Both the position numbers and the translations under genes were made by a program. A DNA stretch of 37,676 nt from a virus, in the IMG/VR virus record IMGVR_UViG_3300037468_000169, positions 1-37,676 of that record; one strand, written 5' to 3'. This document shows positions 26,738-34,597 of the stretch, piece after piece. The number at the start of each line of letters is the position of its first letter. Position 1 is the first letter of the stretch. The notes beneath the pieces are model-generated. The model saw only the letters and a program-made list of their open reading frames with translations. It made no database searches and had not been told where the DNA came from.

Positions 26738-28012
26738 ATGTCTAACCAGTTTTCAAAAGAAGAAAAGGTAATGTTCGACCAGTCGCTGGAGGCGTTTCAG
26801 GACGGCCTAGCGATGTCAACCAACGTAACCGTCAAGAATGTTAACCCCACAGATATGGAGCGAGGCGGCGATGTTATGCGCTACCCAATGCCCTATATCG
26901 TTTCCAGCTATGACGGCGCCGACCAAACCACAAACTTCAAATCACAAACTCAACTTACTGTGCCAATCACCATTGGTTACGACAAGTCTGTTCCTTGGTC
27001 AATGAGCGCGACAGAATTACGCGACGCGCTGCAAAACGAAAATCTTGGCAAGTCGGCGCGTCAGAAATTAGCTTCTGACATCAATACAGCCGTGCTTAAC
27101 GTTGCAGCAGCTCAGGGCACTTTGTTCGTCAAACGCTCAGCAGCAGCCGTGGGTTTTGATGACGTGGCTCAGTGTGATGCGATATTCAACGAGCAAGGCA
27201 TCGCCGGCGAAGACCGTAAATTGTTTCTCACCACCCGCGACTACAACGGCATGGCGAATAACCTGCAAGTAGCGTCGCGTTCGTTTGGTAATAAAATCAG
27301 CGACGAAGCATTGCGCCGTGGGCAAGTTGGCATGGTGTCTAGCTTTGAAACCTACAAACTGGACGTTGGCAAGCGTTTAACAGCAGCAGCAGGTGGCGGA
27401 TCGTTAACTATCGACACCCGTGCAGCAGCGGCTAACTACTACACCCCAGCGGCCACTAGCACAGCCACCACCACTGGCGAGAAGTCTAACGTCGATAACC
27501 GCTACCAGACCATCACCATTAGCTCAACAACTAACGTTGCGGCTGGCGATGCGTTCACTATTGCAGGCGTTGAAGCTGCACATCACATCACCAAAGGCTC
27601 AACTGGCCAGCTAAAAACGTTCCGCGTGATTAGCGTGCCAAGCTCCACGACCTTGGTAATTTCCCCTCCTATCATCAGCAACCAAGGCGCCACAAACGCA
27701 GAGGCGCAATATCAAAACGTTGTGCTAACTGAAGCATCAGCTGCCGCAATTGTGTTCCTTAACACCTTTACCGCAAACGTGAATCCATTTTGGCACAAGG
27801 ACGCAATGTTGTTGATTCCCGGCAAATTGGCGGTTCCTACCGACGCTGGCGCAAGTGTTATGCGCGGGTCAACTGATCAGGGTATTGAGCTGGTAATGAT
27901 TAAGCAGTTTGATATTGAAACCCGCTTAACTCGGTTCCGATTCGATACTTCCTTTGGCGTCGCGTGTGTTCAGCCAGAAATGGCCGGCATCATGATGTTC
28001 TCGCAAACCTAA
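26738..28012 (+). CDS. Major coat protein, P22-type
   Basis: This is a 424-residue protein, near P22 coat (430). The HK97-fold core is interrupted by an Ig-like/telokin-like insertion at about residues 245-320 ('NVDNRYQTITISSTTNVAAG', 'FTIAGVEAAHHITKG', 'VISVPSSTTLVISP'), the hallmark of the P22 lineage. It forms the icosahedral shell around the scaffold. The C-terminal part contains 'WHKDAMLLIPGKLAVP' and 'RFDTSFGVACVQPEMAGI', as in related coats. It is followed by a small hairpin that may reduce read-through. Confidence 0.9.
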   Translation: MSNQFSKEEKVMFDQSLEAFQDGLAMSTNVTVKNVNPTDMERGGDVMRYPMPYIVSSYDGADQTTNFKSQTQLTVPITIGYDKSVPWSMSATELRDALQNENLGKSARQKLASDINTAVLNVAAAQGTLFVKRSAAAVGFDDVAQCDAIFNEQGIAGEDRKLFLTTRDYNGMANNLQVASRSFGNKISDEALRRGQVGMVSSFETYKLDVGKRLTAAAGGGSLTIDTRAAAANYYTPAATSTATTTGEKSNVDNRYQTITISSTTNVAAGDAFTIAGVEAAHHITKGSTGQLKTFRVISVPSSTTLVISPPIISNQGATNAEAQYQNVVLTEASAAAIVFLNTFTANVNPFWHKDAMLLIPGKLAVPTDAGASVMRGSTDQGIELVMIKQFDIETRLTRFRFDTSFGVACVQPEMAGIMMFSQT

Positions 28013-28018
28013 TAATCT

Positions 28019-28034
28019 GGGGGCTTCGGCCCCT
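28019..28034 (+). terminator. UUCG hairpin after coat gene, partial terminator or RNA stabiliser
   Basis: GGGGC (28020-28024), TTCG loop, GCCCC (28029-28033) form a very stable hairpin 7 bases after the coat stop. It is followed only by TGTATTT, so termination is probably partial and may set a high coat-to-downstream ratio. Confidence 0.55.
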
Positions 28035-28063
28035 GTATTTCCATACAGCACAGGAAGAAAATT

Positions 28064-28666
28064 ATGTCTAGCTATCTTGTCGGCGGTGGCCGCGTACAAA
28101 TCACAATCCCTGCTACAGAATCCGTGGCGGTTTATACTCAAGGCACAGCGCAAGTGTCGCGCTCTTCGGGCTTCGTTAACCAGCCTGATTCGGTGTCGCT
28201 ACTCGATACCATTAGCAACGAGCAAGTTGTTTTCGGCTCGTACACCAACGGCGCCACCATTATCATTGAAGCCATTGGCGGTTTGCCGGTGTTCTATGAA
28301 ATCGGTGCGGCTCCTATTGTTAAGCAGTCTCGAGTTTTGGCGCCAATCCAAGCTACTCCGGTCGCGTTAAACGCCACTGGCGCGGTTACTGCGGCGGCGA
28401 TTATCGGAGGCATTTTAACCTCTACCACTGCGGCAGCCGTGGCGGGAACAGTGCCAACAGGTACAGTGCTTGATGCAGCTGCGGAGTGGAATGTTGATGA
28501 CGCAGTTGATTGGTCGATCATCAACACTGGTGGCAACACGTTCACAGTTACAGCAGCAACAGGCCATACGCTAGTTGGAACCATGACCGTGGCAACTGTA
28601 GTTTCTGCGCAGTTCCGCACGCGCAAAACCGCTGCCAATACGTTTGTGACCTACCGCCTTTCCTAA
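28064..28666 (+). CDS. Structural protein after coat, possible decoration or minor capsid protein
   Basis: This is a 200-residue, Ala/Thr/Val/Gly-rich, beta-type protein. The first 85 residues form one domain ('GGGRVQITIPATESVAVYTQ'). The rest has a low-complexity linker ('AAAIIGGILTSTTAAAVAGT') and a final small domain. It is placed between coat and head-completion genes and bracketed by the hairpin at 28019 and the terminator at 28674, so it is probably made in high amount with the coat. Decoration or head fibre roles are possible; no direct proof exists. Confidence 0.6.
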   Translation: MSSYLVGGGRVQITIPATESVAVYTQGTAQVSRSSGFVNQPDSVSLLDTISNEQVVFGSYTNGATIIIEAIGGLPVFYEIGAAPIVKQSRVLAPIQATPVALNATGAVTAAAIIGGILTSTTAAAVAGTVPTGTVLDAAAEWNVDDAVDWSIINTGGNTFTVTAATGHTLVGTMTVATVVSAQFRTRKTAANTFVTYRLS

Positions 28667-28673
28667 TGGTACC

Positions 28674-28699
28674 GCCCCCGTAACTGGGGGCTTTTATTT
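28674..28699 (+). terminator. Rho-independent terminator after coat/decoration genes
   Basis: GCCCCC (28674-28679), a 6-base loop and GGGGGC (28686-28691) are followed by TTTTATTT (28692-28699). The stem is perfect and lies 7 bases after the stop. Read-through would feed the tail genes at a lower level. Confidence 0.8.
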
Positions 28700-28708
28700 G
28701 GTGTAAAT

Positions 28709-28912
28709 ATGCAATTCCCCGCACTACTGTACAAATGCCCAGGTGATCACTTTGGTCCAGAAGGCACAACATATTCAAGCGCCAGAGTTAAAAGCGATTC
28801 TGAGTGCGAGCAATTACTGAAAGAAGGCTGGCACGAAACAATGCCGGAAGCCGTAAAATCGTTTAAACTGAGCACTGAAAAGCGCCCAAAGCTGGGTTTA
28901 ACCAAGGGTTAA
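28709..28912 (+). CDS. Small head-associated protein
   Basis: This is a 67-residue protein starting MQFPALLYKCPGDHFG, with basic and acidic patches and a Lys/Arg-rich tail. Short proteins with this 'PALLYK-P' opening sit between coat and head-tail connector genes in many phages. The ATG lies 10 bases after the terminator T run. No specific role is known. Stabilising or closing the head is a guess from context. Confidence 0.6.
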   Translation: MQFPALLYKCPGDHFGPEGTTYSSARVKSDSECEQLLKEGWHETMPEAVKSFKLSTEKRPKLGLTKG

Positions 28913-28915
28913 TTT

Positions 28916-29386
28916 ATGGGCTGGACGAAACAACAATTAGTTGAACAGGCATTCGAAGAGATTGGCATGGCCAACTATGTTTTCGACTTGCAGGTTGAGC
29001 AGCTACAGAGCGCCATGTACCAACTCGATGCAATGATGGCCGAGTGGCACGCGTTTGGTGTTCGCCTTGGTTATCCGTTGTCGTCCAGCCCCAGTGATTC
29101 CAGCCTAAGCACAGACACCAACGTTAGAAATTCAGCGGTGCAAGCCATACGCAAAAACCTTGCCATTATGCTTGCGCCAGCTTACGGGAAAATGGTTAGC
29201 CCAGACACTAAAGCGGCGGCCAAGAGCAGCTATAACACCCTACTGAGAATTTCATCACGGCCACGCGAAATGCAAATGCCACGGAATATGCCGCGCGGCG
29301 CCGGTGCTAAAAATTACGACTTTCCTTTCGTTACTCCTCCGACCGACGCCACTATTGACGGCCAAGGCTTTGAACTTTTCGAGTAA
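28916..29386 (+). CDS. P22 gp4-like tail accessory factor (head-tail connector)
   Basis: This is a 156-residue protein with the gp4 pattern: 'QLVEQAFEEIGMANYVFDLQ' then 'YQLDAMMAEWHAFGVRLGYP', a Ser-rich loop, 'AVQAIRKNLAIMLAPAYG' and a Pro/Arg-rich C-terminus. In P22, twelve gp4 subunits bind the portal after packaging and start closure of the head. The length (P22 gp4 is 166) and the position just before the gp10-like gene's region agree. The start follows the previous stop by 3 bases. Confidence 0.85.
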   Translation: MGWTKQQLVEQAFEEIGMANYVFDLQVEQLQSAMYQLDAMMAEWHAFGVRLGYPLSSSPSDSSLSTDTNVRNSAVQAIRKNLAIMLAPAYGKMVSPDTKAAAKSSYNTLLRISSRPREMQMPRNMPRGAGAKNYDFPFVTPPTDATIDGQGFELFE

Positions 29387-29391
29387 ATATT

Positions 29392-29835
29392 ATGGCCACA
29401 AATATTCCAGTAACCACAAGCGTTTCAGGTCTTCAGCCATTATTTTATGATGCTGGCAATGATTACGTTTCGCGCTCCTCGATGGCAACGTTCGTCGATT
29501 ATTTGCAGGGGCAATTAACGGCGCCCGGCTTCACCCCGCAATATGCCGCTCCTTCCGTATCTGGCACGGTTGTGACGGTTACAAACAGCAGCGAGAGCAC
29601 GTGGTTGATAATTCATCCTCTTGCTGGATACGCTGCAATGACCATCACGCTGCCATTGCTAGCAAACTGCATTGACGGGCAAGAGGTGCTGGTTATTTGC
29701 GCCCATATTGTTACCACTCTGACGATTAACGGGAACGGCTCAACTGTAGTTGGTGCCCCTACGGCATTAACTGCAAACGCATTTTTCCGTCTGCGATTCG
29801 GTTCGCTCAACTCAACATGGTATCGAGTCGGCTAA
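29392..29835 (+). CDS. Small beta-rich structural protein
   Basis: This is a 147-residue protein. After a 45-residue N-terminal part, the C-terminal 90 residues show the repeated beta pattern 'ITLPLLANCIDGQEVLVICA', 'TLTINGNGSTVVG' and 'FFRLRFGSLNSTWYRVG', typical of the last domain of phage fibres and adhesins. The protein at 36666 has the same kind of pattern, so the two may share a fold. Here it sits between gp4-like and gp10-like genes, so it is probably a tail-hub or fibre component. Its stop overlaps the next start. Confidence 0.6.
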   Translation: MATNIPVTTSVSGLQPLFYDAGNDYVSRSSMATFVDYLQGQLTAPGFTPQYAAPSVSGTVVTVTNSSESTWLIIHPLAGYAAMTITLPLLANCIDGQEVLVICAHIVTTLTINGNGSTVVGAPTALTANAFFRLRFGSLNSTWYRVG

Positions 29836-31262
29836 TGCAAATTCCCCTGCTCAACGGCGTTTATACCGACAGTGGGCCGGAATTTCGCACGTCCTACCCT
29901 GTGAATCTTGTTCCGGTCCCTAAAGGCACTGGCATTAGTTCGGAGTATTTGCGCCCAGCGGATGGGATTATTTCCAATGGCACAGGAACAGGTTTAAACC
30001 GAGGCGGTATCAATTGGAACGGCGTCTGCTATCGGGTGATAGGCACTAAGCTAGTGAGCATTTCCAGCACAGGCGCAGTCACTACACTGGGCGACGTGGG
30101 CAGCGGTGGGCTAGTCACCTTCGATTACTCATTCGATAATCTAGCGGTGTCGTCCGGTGGGAGATTTTACTACTGGGACGGGGCCACACTGACGCAAAAC
30201 ACCGATGCAGATTTAGGCACGGTGCTGGATTTTACGTGGATTGACAGCTACTACATGACTACCGATGGTGAATTTTTAGTGGTGAATGACCTAACCACAG
30301 ACGCCAACGGAAACCTAATACCTAATTACCCATCAATTAACCCGCTGAAATACGGCTCGTCAGAAATAGACCCCGACCCAGTTGTTGCTGTGCTGAAGCT
30401 GCGCAATGAAGCCGTGGCAGTTAACCGGCACACAATAGAATTTTTCGACAATGTTGGCGGCACTTTATTTCCGTTCCAGCGGCTAGAAGGCGCACAGATT
30501 ACCAAGGGTTGCGTGGGGACTTATGCTTGTTGCATATTCCAGCAAACCGTCGCATTTATCGGCGGCGGCAGGAATGAGTCGCCAAGCATTTATTTAGGGG
30601 TGAATGCCTCAGCCACCAAAATCGCAACTCAAGAAATTGACACGATATTGCAGGGATTCACTGAGGCGGAATTGGCGCTATGCAAAATCGAGGCCAGAAT
30701 AGACAAGTCGCACGAGTTCCTTTATGTGCACCTTCCAGACCGCACCCTAGTTTTCGACGGCAGCGCATCGCAGGCAGCCGGGCAGCAGATATGGTTCACG
30801 CTCACAACCTCCACAGGCGGATTCAGCCAATACCTAGCACGTGATTTCGTGTGGTGCTATGACAAGTGGCTAGTGGGCAACCCTGCAAGCGGAGCAATCG
30901 GCTACCTGAGCAACACAGTCAGCTCACATTGGGCCGCCAAGGTTCGCTGGGAGTTTGCGACGCAGATAGTTTACGCTGAGAGCAAAGGGGCCGTGTTTAA
31001 TGAATTGGAATTGGTGGCGCTCACTGGGCGCACGGCAGTTGGTGTGGATGCAACAATCAGCACCTCCTACTCGCTGGATGGCATTTCTTGGAGCCAGAAC
31101 CGCTTTATTTCAGCAGGAAGCAATGGAGAGCGGCGTCAGCGCCTAGTGTGGTTCCAAAACGGTTCTATGCGCAATTGGCGGGCACAGAGATTCCAAGGCG
31201 ACAGCGACAGCCAAATAACATTCGCACGGATCGAAGCAAAATTTGAGGCGTTAGCGTACTAA
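29835..31262 (+). CDS. P22 gp10-like packaged-DNA stabilisation protein
   Basis: This is a 475-residue protein, close to P22 gp10 (472). I chose ATG 29835, which overlaps the previous stop (TAATG) and gives 'MQIPLLNGVYTDSGPEFRTS', parallel to the P22 N-terminus. It has the family's run of beta-propeller-like segments: 'YRVIGTKLVSIS', 'TWIDSYYMTTDGEFLV', 'VVAVLKLRNEAVAVNRHTIE' and 'HEFLYVHLPDRTLVFD'. It forms a hexameric ring below gp4 that keeps DNA in the head and receives the tailspikes or needle. The order of genes supports the call. Confidence 0.88.
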   Translation: MQIPLLNGVYTDSGPEFRTSYPVNLVPVPKGTGISSEYLRPADGIISNGTGTGLNRGGINWNGVCYRVIGTKLVSISSTGAVTTLGDVGSGGLVTFDYSFDNLAVSSGGRFYYWDGATLTQNTDADLGTVLDFTWIDSYYMTTDGEFLVVNDLTTDANGNLIPNYPSINPLKYGSSEIDPDPVVAVLKLRNEAVAVNRHTIEFFDNVGGTLFPFQRLEGAQITKGCVGTYACCIFQQTVAFIGGGRNESPSIYLGVNASATKIATQEIDTILQGFTEAELALCKIEARIDKSHEFLYVHLPDRTLVFDGSASQAAGQQIWFTLTTSTGGFSQYLARDFVWCYDKWLVGNPASGAIGYLSNTVSSHWAAKVRWEFATQIVYAESKGAVFNELELVALTGRTAVGVDATISTSYSLDGISWSQNRFISAGSNGERRQRLVWFQNGSMRNWRAQRFQGDSDSQITFARIEAKFEALAY

Positions 31263-31759
31263 TGGCCGGACTAAAACTAAGCCGCGACCAGCTCGCGCAA
31301 TTTCTCAAAAACCACGAGCAGATTCGGCAGTTCGAAAACTTGTTTAGCGCTGTGGATGAAATAGCCCCGGACGTTATTGATGAAATCAACACTTTAGCTG
31401 GAAACGCTCAGGCCACAGCCGTTCAGGCGCTCGACTCATTAAGCAGAATAGCGGCAGCTTTGGAGATTTTAGCATTAGCGCCGACAATTCAGGACGTTGT
31501 TTTTCCGGATAATCTTGTACCGCCACTGCAAATAGGCACCATGGGAGAGCAGCAGCGGGATAACGTTTCAATAACTGGCGGGACTGTGACCGCCCAACTG
31601 ACGAATAATCAAACGATCCTGCTTGCGACGTCTGCCACATTAACTGATGGCTCTGGTGCCTTAGCTGGAACCTTATTGAATTCACCAGTTGCCGGAAATC
31701 CAACGAAGTGGATCACTATCAACGACAACGGTACAACCCGACGAATTCCAACTTGGTAA
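31262..31759 (+). CDS. Tail-hub region protein with coiled-coil start
   Basis: This is a 165-residue protein. Residues 1-80 are helical and acidic ('LKLSRDQLAQFLKNHEQIRQ', 'ALDSLSRIAAALEILALAP'). The C-terminal half is beta-rich with 'IGTMGEQQRDNVSITGGTVT', a turn pattern common in phage fibre ends. The layout suggests a trimeric fibre or needle-like protein: coiled coil, then beta cap. It overlaps the gp10-like stop by one base. No clear P22 gp26 similarity is visible, but it occupies a similar place and could fill a plug or needle role. Confidence 0.58.
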   Translation: MAGLKLSRDQLAQFLKNHEQIRQFENLFSAVDEIAPDVIDEINTLAGNAQATAVQALDSLSRIAAALEILALAPTIQDVVFPDNLVPPLQIGTMGEQQRDNVSITGGTVTAQLTNNQTILLATSATLTDGSGALAGTLLNSPVAGNPTKWITINDNGTTRRIPTW

Positions 31760-31765
31760 ATAATT

Positions 31766-32101
31766 ATGACAGTTACAGCGAAAAATATAATTCCGCCAAA
31801 ACAAGCGGAGAACTCGCAGACTACTCAATATACGGCGACGAACTGCAAAGCGATCATTGATAAATTCACAGTAACGAATACCACAGGCGGCGCGGTTACA
31901 TTCAGCGTTAACCTAGTGGTATCTGGCGGGTCAGCAAGCGCCGCAAACCGCGTTATTAGCGTGAAAAGTATTGCGGCGGGTGAATGCTATACCTGTTCTG
32001 AGTTAGTCGGGCAGGGGCTAGAGTCTGGCGGGTTCATTTCCACCCTAGCAGGTGCCGCGACGTCGCTCACAATCGTCGCGTGGGGCCGAGAGATTACCTG
32101 A
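31766..32101 (+). CDS. Small beta-rich structural protein
   Basis: This is a 111-residue protein with the repeated pattern 'KFTVTNTTGGAVTFSVNLVV', 'NRVISVKSIAAGECYTC' and 'LVGQGLESGGFISTLA'. It resembles small phage virion proteins with an immunoglobulin- or jelly-roll-like fold. It lies between tail-hub and ejection genes and is followed by a promoter and a long inverted repeat. A minor tail or head-surface role is likely; the exact job is unknown. Confidence 0.58.
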   Translation: MTVTAKNIIPPKQAENSQTTQYTATNCKAIIDKFTVTNTTGGAVTFSVNLVVSGGSASAANRVISVKSIAAGECYTCSELVGQGLESGGFISTLAGAATSLTIVAWGREIT

Positions 32102-32102
32102 T

Positions 32103-32151
32103 TTGCAAAAGTGACAATTTTGGGCAATAATTGACGCGCTGAGTCACTTTT
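32103..32151 (+). promoter_or_regulatory. Internal late promoter flanked by a 9-bp inverted repeat
   Basis: TTGCAA (32103-32108), 17 bases and AATAAT (32126-32131) form a promoter. AAAAGTGAC (32107-32115) and GTCACTTTT (32143-32151) are perfect inverted arms around the -10 and start region. They could be operator half-sites or form an RNA/DNA stem. It would raise expression of the cupin and ejection genes. Confidence 0.58.
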
Positions 32152-32183
32152 AGCCGCCAGCAGCTTTCCCCCAGTGGAGACGT

Positions 32184-32633
32184 ATGAAAAACAACTTGGC
32201 GGCTATGCCACAATCAGAAATTCTCGCCGAATCATGCGTCCTCCCATCGCGTGCGCAAATTGTAGACCTGCAGAACGCTATAATAGATTCCGGCCTCGCC
32301 GTAGAGCTGCCTGAGCCGACCCATTTTTTCGCTAAAGGCATGTACATGCGTGAGCTGACTGTGCCGGCAGGAATGCGGCTAGTTGGTAAAATCCACTTGC
32401 ACGAGCATTTTTTAATTGTGACCAAAGGGAAGGCGGAGGTTGTTAGCGAATTTGGCCGAACTACCGCAGAAGCTGGCCACCTATCCATTTCACCCGCCGG
32501 CGTTAAGCGCGTGGTAGTTGCACTAGAGGACACACAATTCGTGACTATTCATTTAAACCGCGATGACTCTCAAGACTTGGCGGTAATCGAAGCTGAGCAC
32601 ATAGAGCCCGAAGAATTGAAGAGGATTAACTAA
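32184..32633 (+). CDS. Cupin-domain phage protein
   Basis: This is a 149-residue protein. The core 'GMYMRELTVPAGMRLVGKIH' followed by 'HEHFLIVTKGKAEVV' and 'AGHLSISPAGVKRVVVALED' then 'FVTIHLN' shows the two cupin motifs with metal-type histidines in 'HLHEH'. The second motif's histidine position is occupied by a different residue, so metal binding may be partial. Such cupins occur near ejection genes in podovirus genomes. Their role is unknown; both structural and enzymatic roles have been suggested. It starts behind an internal promoter and overlaps the next gene by one base. Confidence 0.65.
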   Translation: MKNNLAAMPQSEILAESCVLPSRAQIVDLQNAIIDSGLAVELPEPTHFFAKGMYMRELTVPAGMRLVGKIHLHEHFLIVTKGKAEVVSEFGRTTAEAGHLSISPAGVKRVVVALEDTQFVTIHLNRDDSQDLAVIEAEHIEPEELKRIN

Positions 32634-33364
32634 TGACTTGGGGGATGGTAGCGGTAGCAGGCGCAACCCTAGTGAGTGGAGTCGTCAGCTCACAAGCGCA
32701 AGGGCGCGCAGCAAAAAAACAAATTAGAGCAGCTGACCAAGGCATAGACGAGCAGCGACGACAATTTGACGCAATGAAAGCCGGCCTAGACCCGTATGCC
32801 AAAGCTGGACAGCCAGCGCTAGAGCAGCAGCAAGCGTTATCCGGTTCGCTAGGGCCAGAGGCTCAGCAGGCGGCAATTCAAGCAGTTCAAAATGGGCCGC
32901 TATATTCTGGATTGGCGCGTCAAGGCGAGGATGCTATCTTGCAAAATGCGTCGGCTACAGGTGGCCTCAGGGGCGGGAATACTCAAGCTGCACTGGCGCA
33001 GTTCCGGCCTAATTTGATGAATTCACTAATTGAACAGCAGTATCAGCGCCTCGGCGGGCTTGCTGGAATGGGTCAAAATTCAGCGGTAATGACTGGGCAA
33101 GCTGGGATGATGACCGGACAACAAATTGCAGGCCTTTACGGACAACAGGGTGCGGCTGGCGCAGGCGCAACTATGGGAAAGGCGAATACATTCGGCCAGT
33201 CCGTGAATGGTTTGGCTGGTGCGTATGGCGGTTTCATGGGCAACGGTGGGTTTAGTCAGTTTGGCGGCAAAGCGCCGCCACCTGCGACTGGCGGCAGCGG
33301 TTTTGGGCTTATGCAAACAAGCAGCGGGATAGACCCTAACGCATACTACCGTGGAGGGCCATAA
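32633..33364 (+). CDS. DNA transfer (ejection) protein, small
   Basis: This is a 243-residue protein. It has a hydrophobic N-terminal segment ('GMVAVAGATLVSGVVSSQAQ') followed by a helical 'AAKKQIRAADQGIDEQRRQF' and 'LDPYAKAGQPALEQQQALSG' region. The long C-terminal part is rich in Gly, Ala and Gln. This layout matches the smallest ejection protein of P22-like phages (gp7-type), which leaves the virion with the DNA and helps build the trans-envelope channel. Two longer ejection-type genes follow directly, giving the usual set of three. Confidence 0.72.
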   Translation: MTWGMVAVAGATLVSGVVSSQAQGRAAKKQIRAADQGIDEQRRQFDAMKAGLDPYAKAGQPALEQQQALSGSLGPEAQQAAIQAVQNGPLYSGLARQGEDAILQNASATGGLRGGNTQAALAQFRPNLMNSLIEQQYQRLGGLAGMGQNSAVMTGQAGMMTGQQIAGLYGQQGAAGAGATMGKANTFGQSVNGLAGAYGGFMGNGGFSQFGGKAPPPATGGSGFGLMQTSSGIDPNAYYRGGP

Positions 33365-33367
33365 TCA

Positions 33368-34597
33368 ATGGACCCGATCAACTATAATGTAAATATCCCA
33401 AACCCTGTAGAGGCATTTCAGGGCGGAATGATGAATCAACTGCAAATTAACGCAGCAAAAACCGCTATGGCCAATCAGGCCGAGGACCGGCAAAAGGCGC
33501 AACTACAGGCTGTTTGGGCCGCCAAAAGTGCGGAAGAACAAAGCCAAGATTTAAGAATGAGCGGTCAAATGTTGTCGGCATTAAACGCAAAAGACAGCGG
33601 TGCCGCGCTAAGTATTATCGATGCTCGCCTACAGGCTTTGAAAAACTCCGGCAATGAAAAACATGCAGCAGACTTGCAGAGGCTGCGAGATATTATTGAA
33701 AAGCACCCAGAATCAGCGACCCAATCATTGCAGACAATGCTGGCCACAGTGCCCGGCGGCGATAAAATAATTGAATCGCTAGGTAAGATTGGTGAAGCTA
33801 GCCAAAAGGCAGCACTGGCACCCGGCGAACTGGAAAAGCAAATATCAGACAAAGAAAGGTCAGCGGCTGATACCGCACGAATTAAGGCGGAAACAAACCG
33901 CATAAACGCAGAGATTACGCGCGGACGGCCGGCTAATGAAACCGCCAATAAAAAAGACTGGGACGAATACCAACGGTTGCTGAAATTAGACCCCGAACAG
34001 GCGGCTGCGTTCGGTCGTGCCGCTGGTTTTGTCTCGCAAGAAGGGATGAAGTTGTCAGATTTTAACTCTAAAGAAATATCCGAATCCTCGAAGCTGTCAA
34101 CGGCGTACTCGGCGGATGCTGGAAAATATTCAACAGCAGCTGAGCAAATACGCAAAGCACGTTTGAGTGGCGGGCTATTGAGCTCATGGGGCGAGAAGTA
34201 CAAAGAAATAACCGGAGAGCAAGACGGGGTTACTGCATTGCGCAGGCAGGCAATGGAAATAGTGAACAGCGAGGCAATCAAGGCGCTTCCGCCTGGCCCA
34301 GCTACTGACAGAGACATTACACTCGCTAGAGAGCCATTCCCTACTGAAAAAGCAAATGGTGAATATGTCGCTAATTGGCTTGATGCGGTTTCACGGCTGA
34401 GCGCAAAAAAAGCCGAGTACGAAGCACACAAAGCGGAATTTATAGCGAAAAATGGAGGCCAGAGAGACGCAAGCGGCGGAACAACTTTATCAACTTGGAA
34501 AGCCAAGCAGGAAGAGCAAGCCAAGGCCGATAAAGCTAATCAGCCAGCCCCCCCTACCGCCGGTTCGAGTCGATTCAAAATCGAGGTTGTTAAATAA
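33368..34597 (+). CDS. DNA ejection protein, middle (gp20-like)
   Basis: This is a 409-residue, mostly helical protein, rich in Ala, Gln, Lys and Glu. It has 'NPVEAFQGGMMNQLQINAAK' near the N-terminus, a long heptad-like central part and a disordered Lys/Pro/Ala-rich C-terminus. Composition, size and place between the small and large ejection genes agree with the P22 gp20 class. The 'YNVNIPNPVEAFQGGM' opening is common in this family. It would be carried in the head and injected early. Its stop overlaps the next gene's ATG. Confidence 0.7.
   Translation: MDPINYNVNIPNPVEAFQGGMMNQLQINAAKTAMANQAEDRQKAQLQAVWAAKSAEEQSQDLRMSGQMLSALNAKDSGAALSIIDARLQALKNSGNEKHAADLQRLRDIIEKHPESATQSLQTMLATVPGGDKIIESLGKIGEASQKAALAPGELEKQISDKERSAADTARIKAETNRINAEITRGRPANETANKKDWDEYQRLLKLDPEQAAAFGRAAGFVSQEGMKLSDFNSKEISESSKLSTAYSADAGKYSTAAEQIRKARLSGGLLSSWGEKYKEITGEQDGVTALRRQAMEIVNSEAIKALPPGPATDRDITLAREPFPTEKANGEYVANWLDAVSRLSAKKAEYEAHKAEFIAKNGGQRDASGGTTLSTWKAKQEEQAKADKANQPAPPTAGSSRFKIEVVK

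Noticed and set aside
33565-34524. Minus-strand frame of 319 codons opposite the gp20-like gene
   Set aside because: It is a long antisense shadow with Ser/Ala/Phe-rich composition. The plus-strand gene fits the operon and has normal signals.
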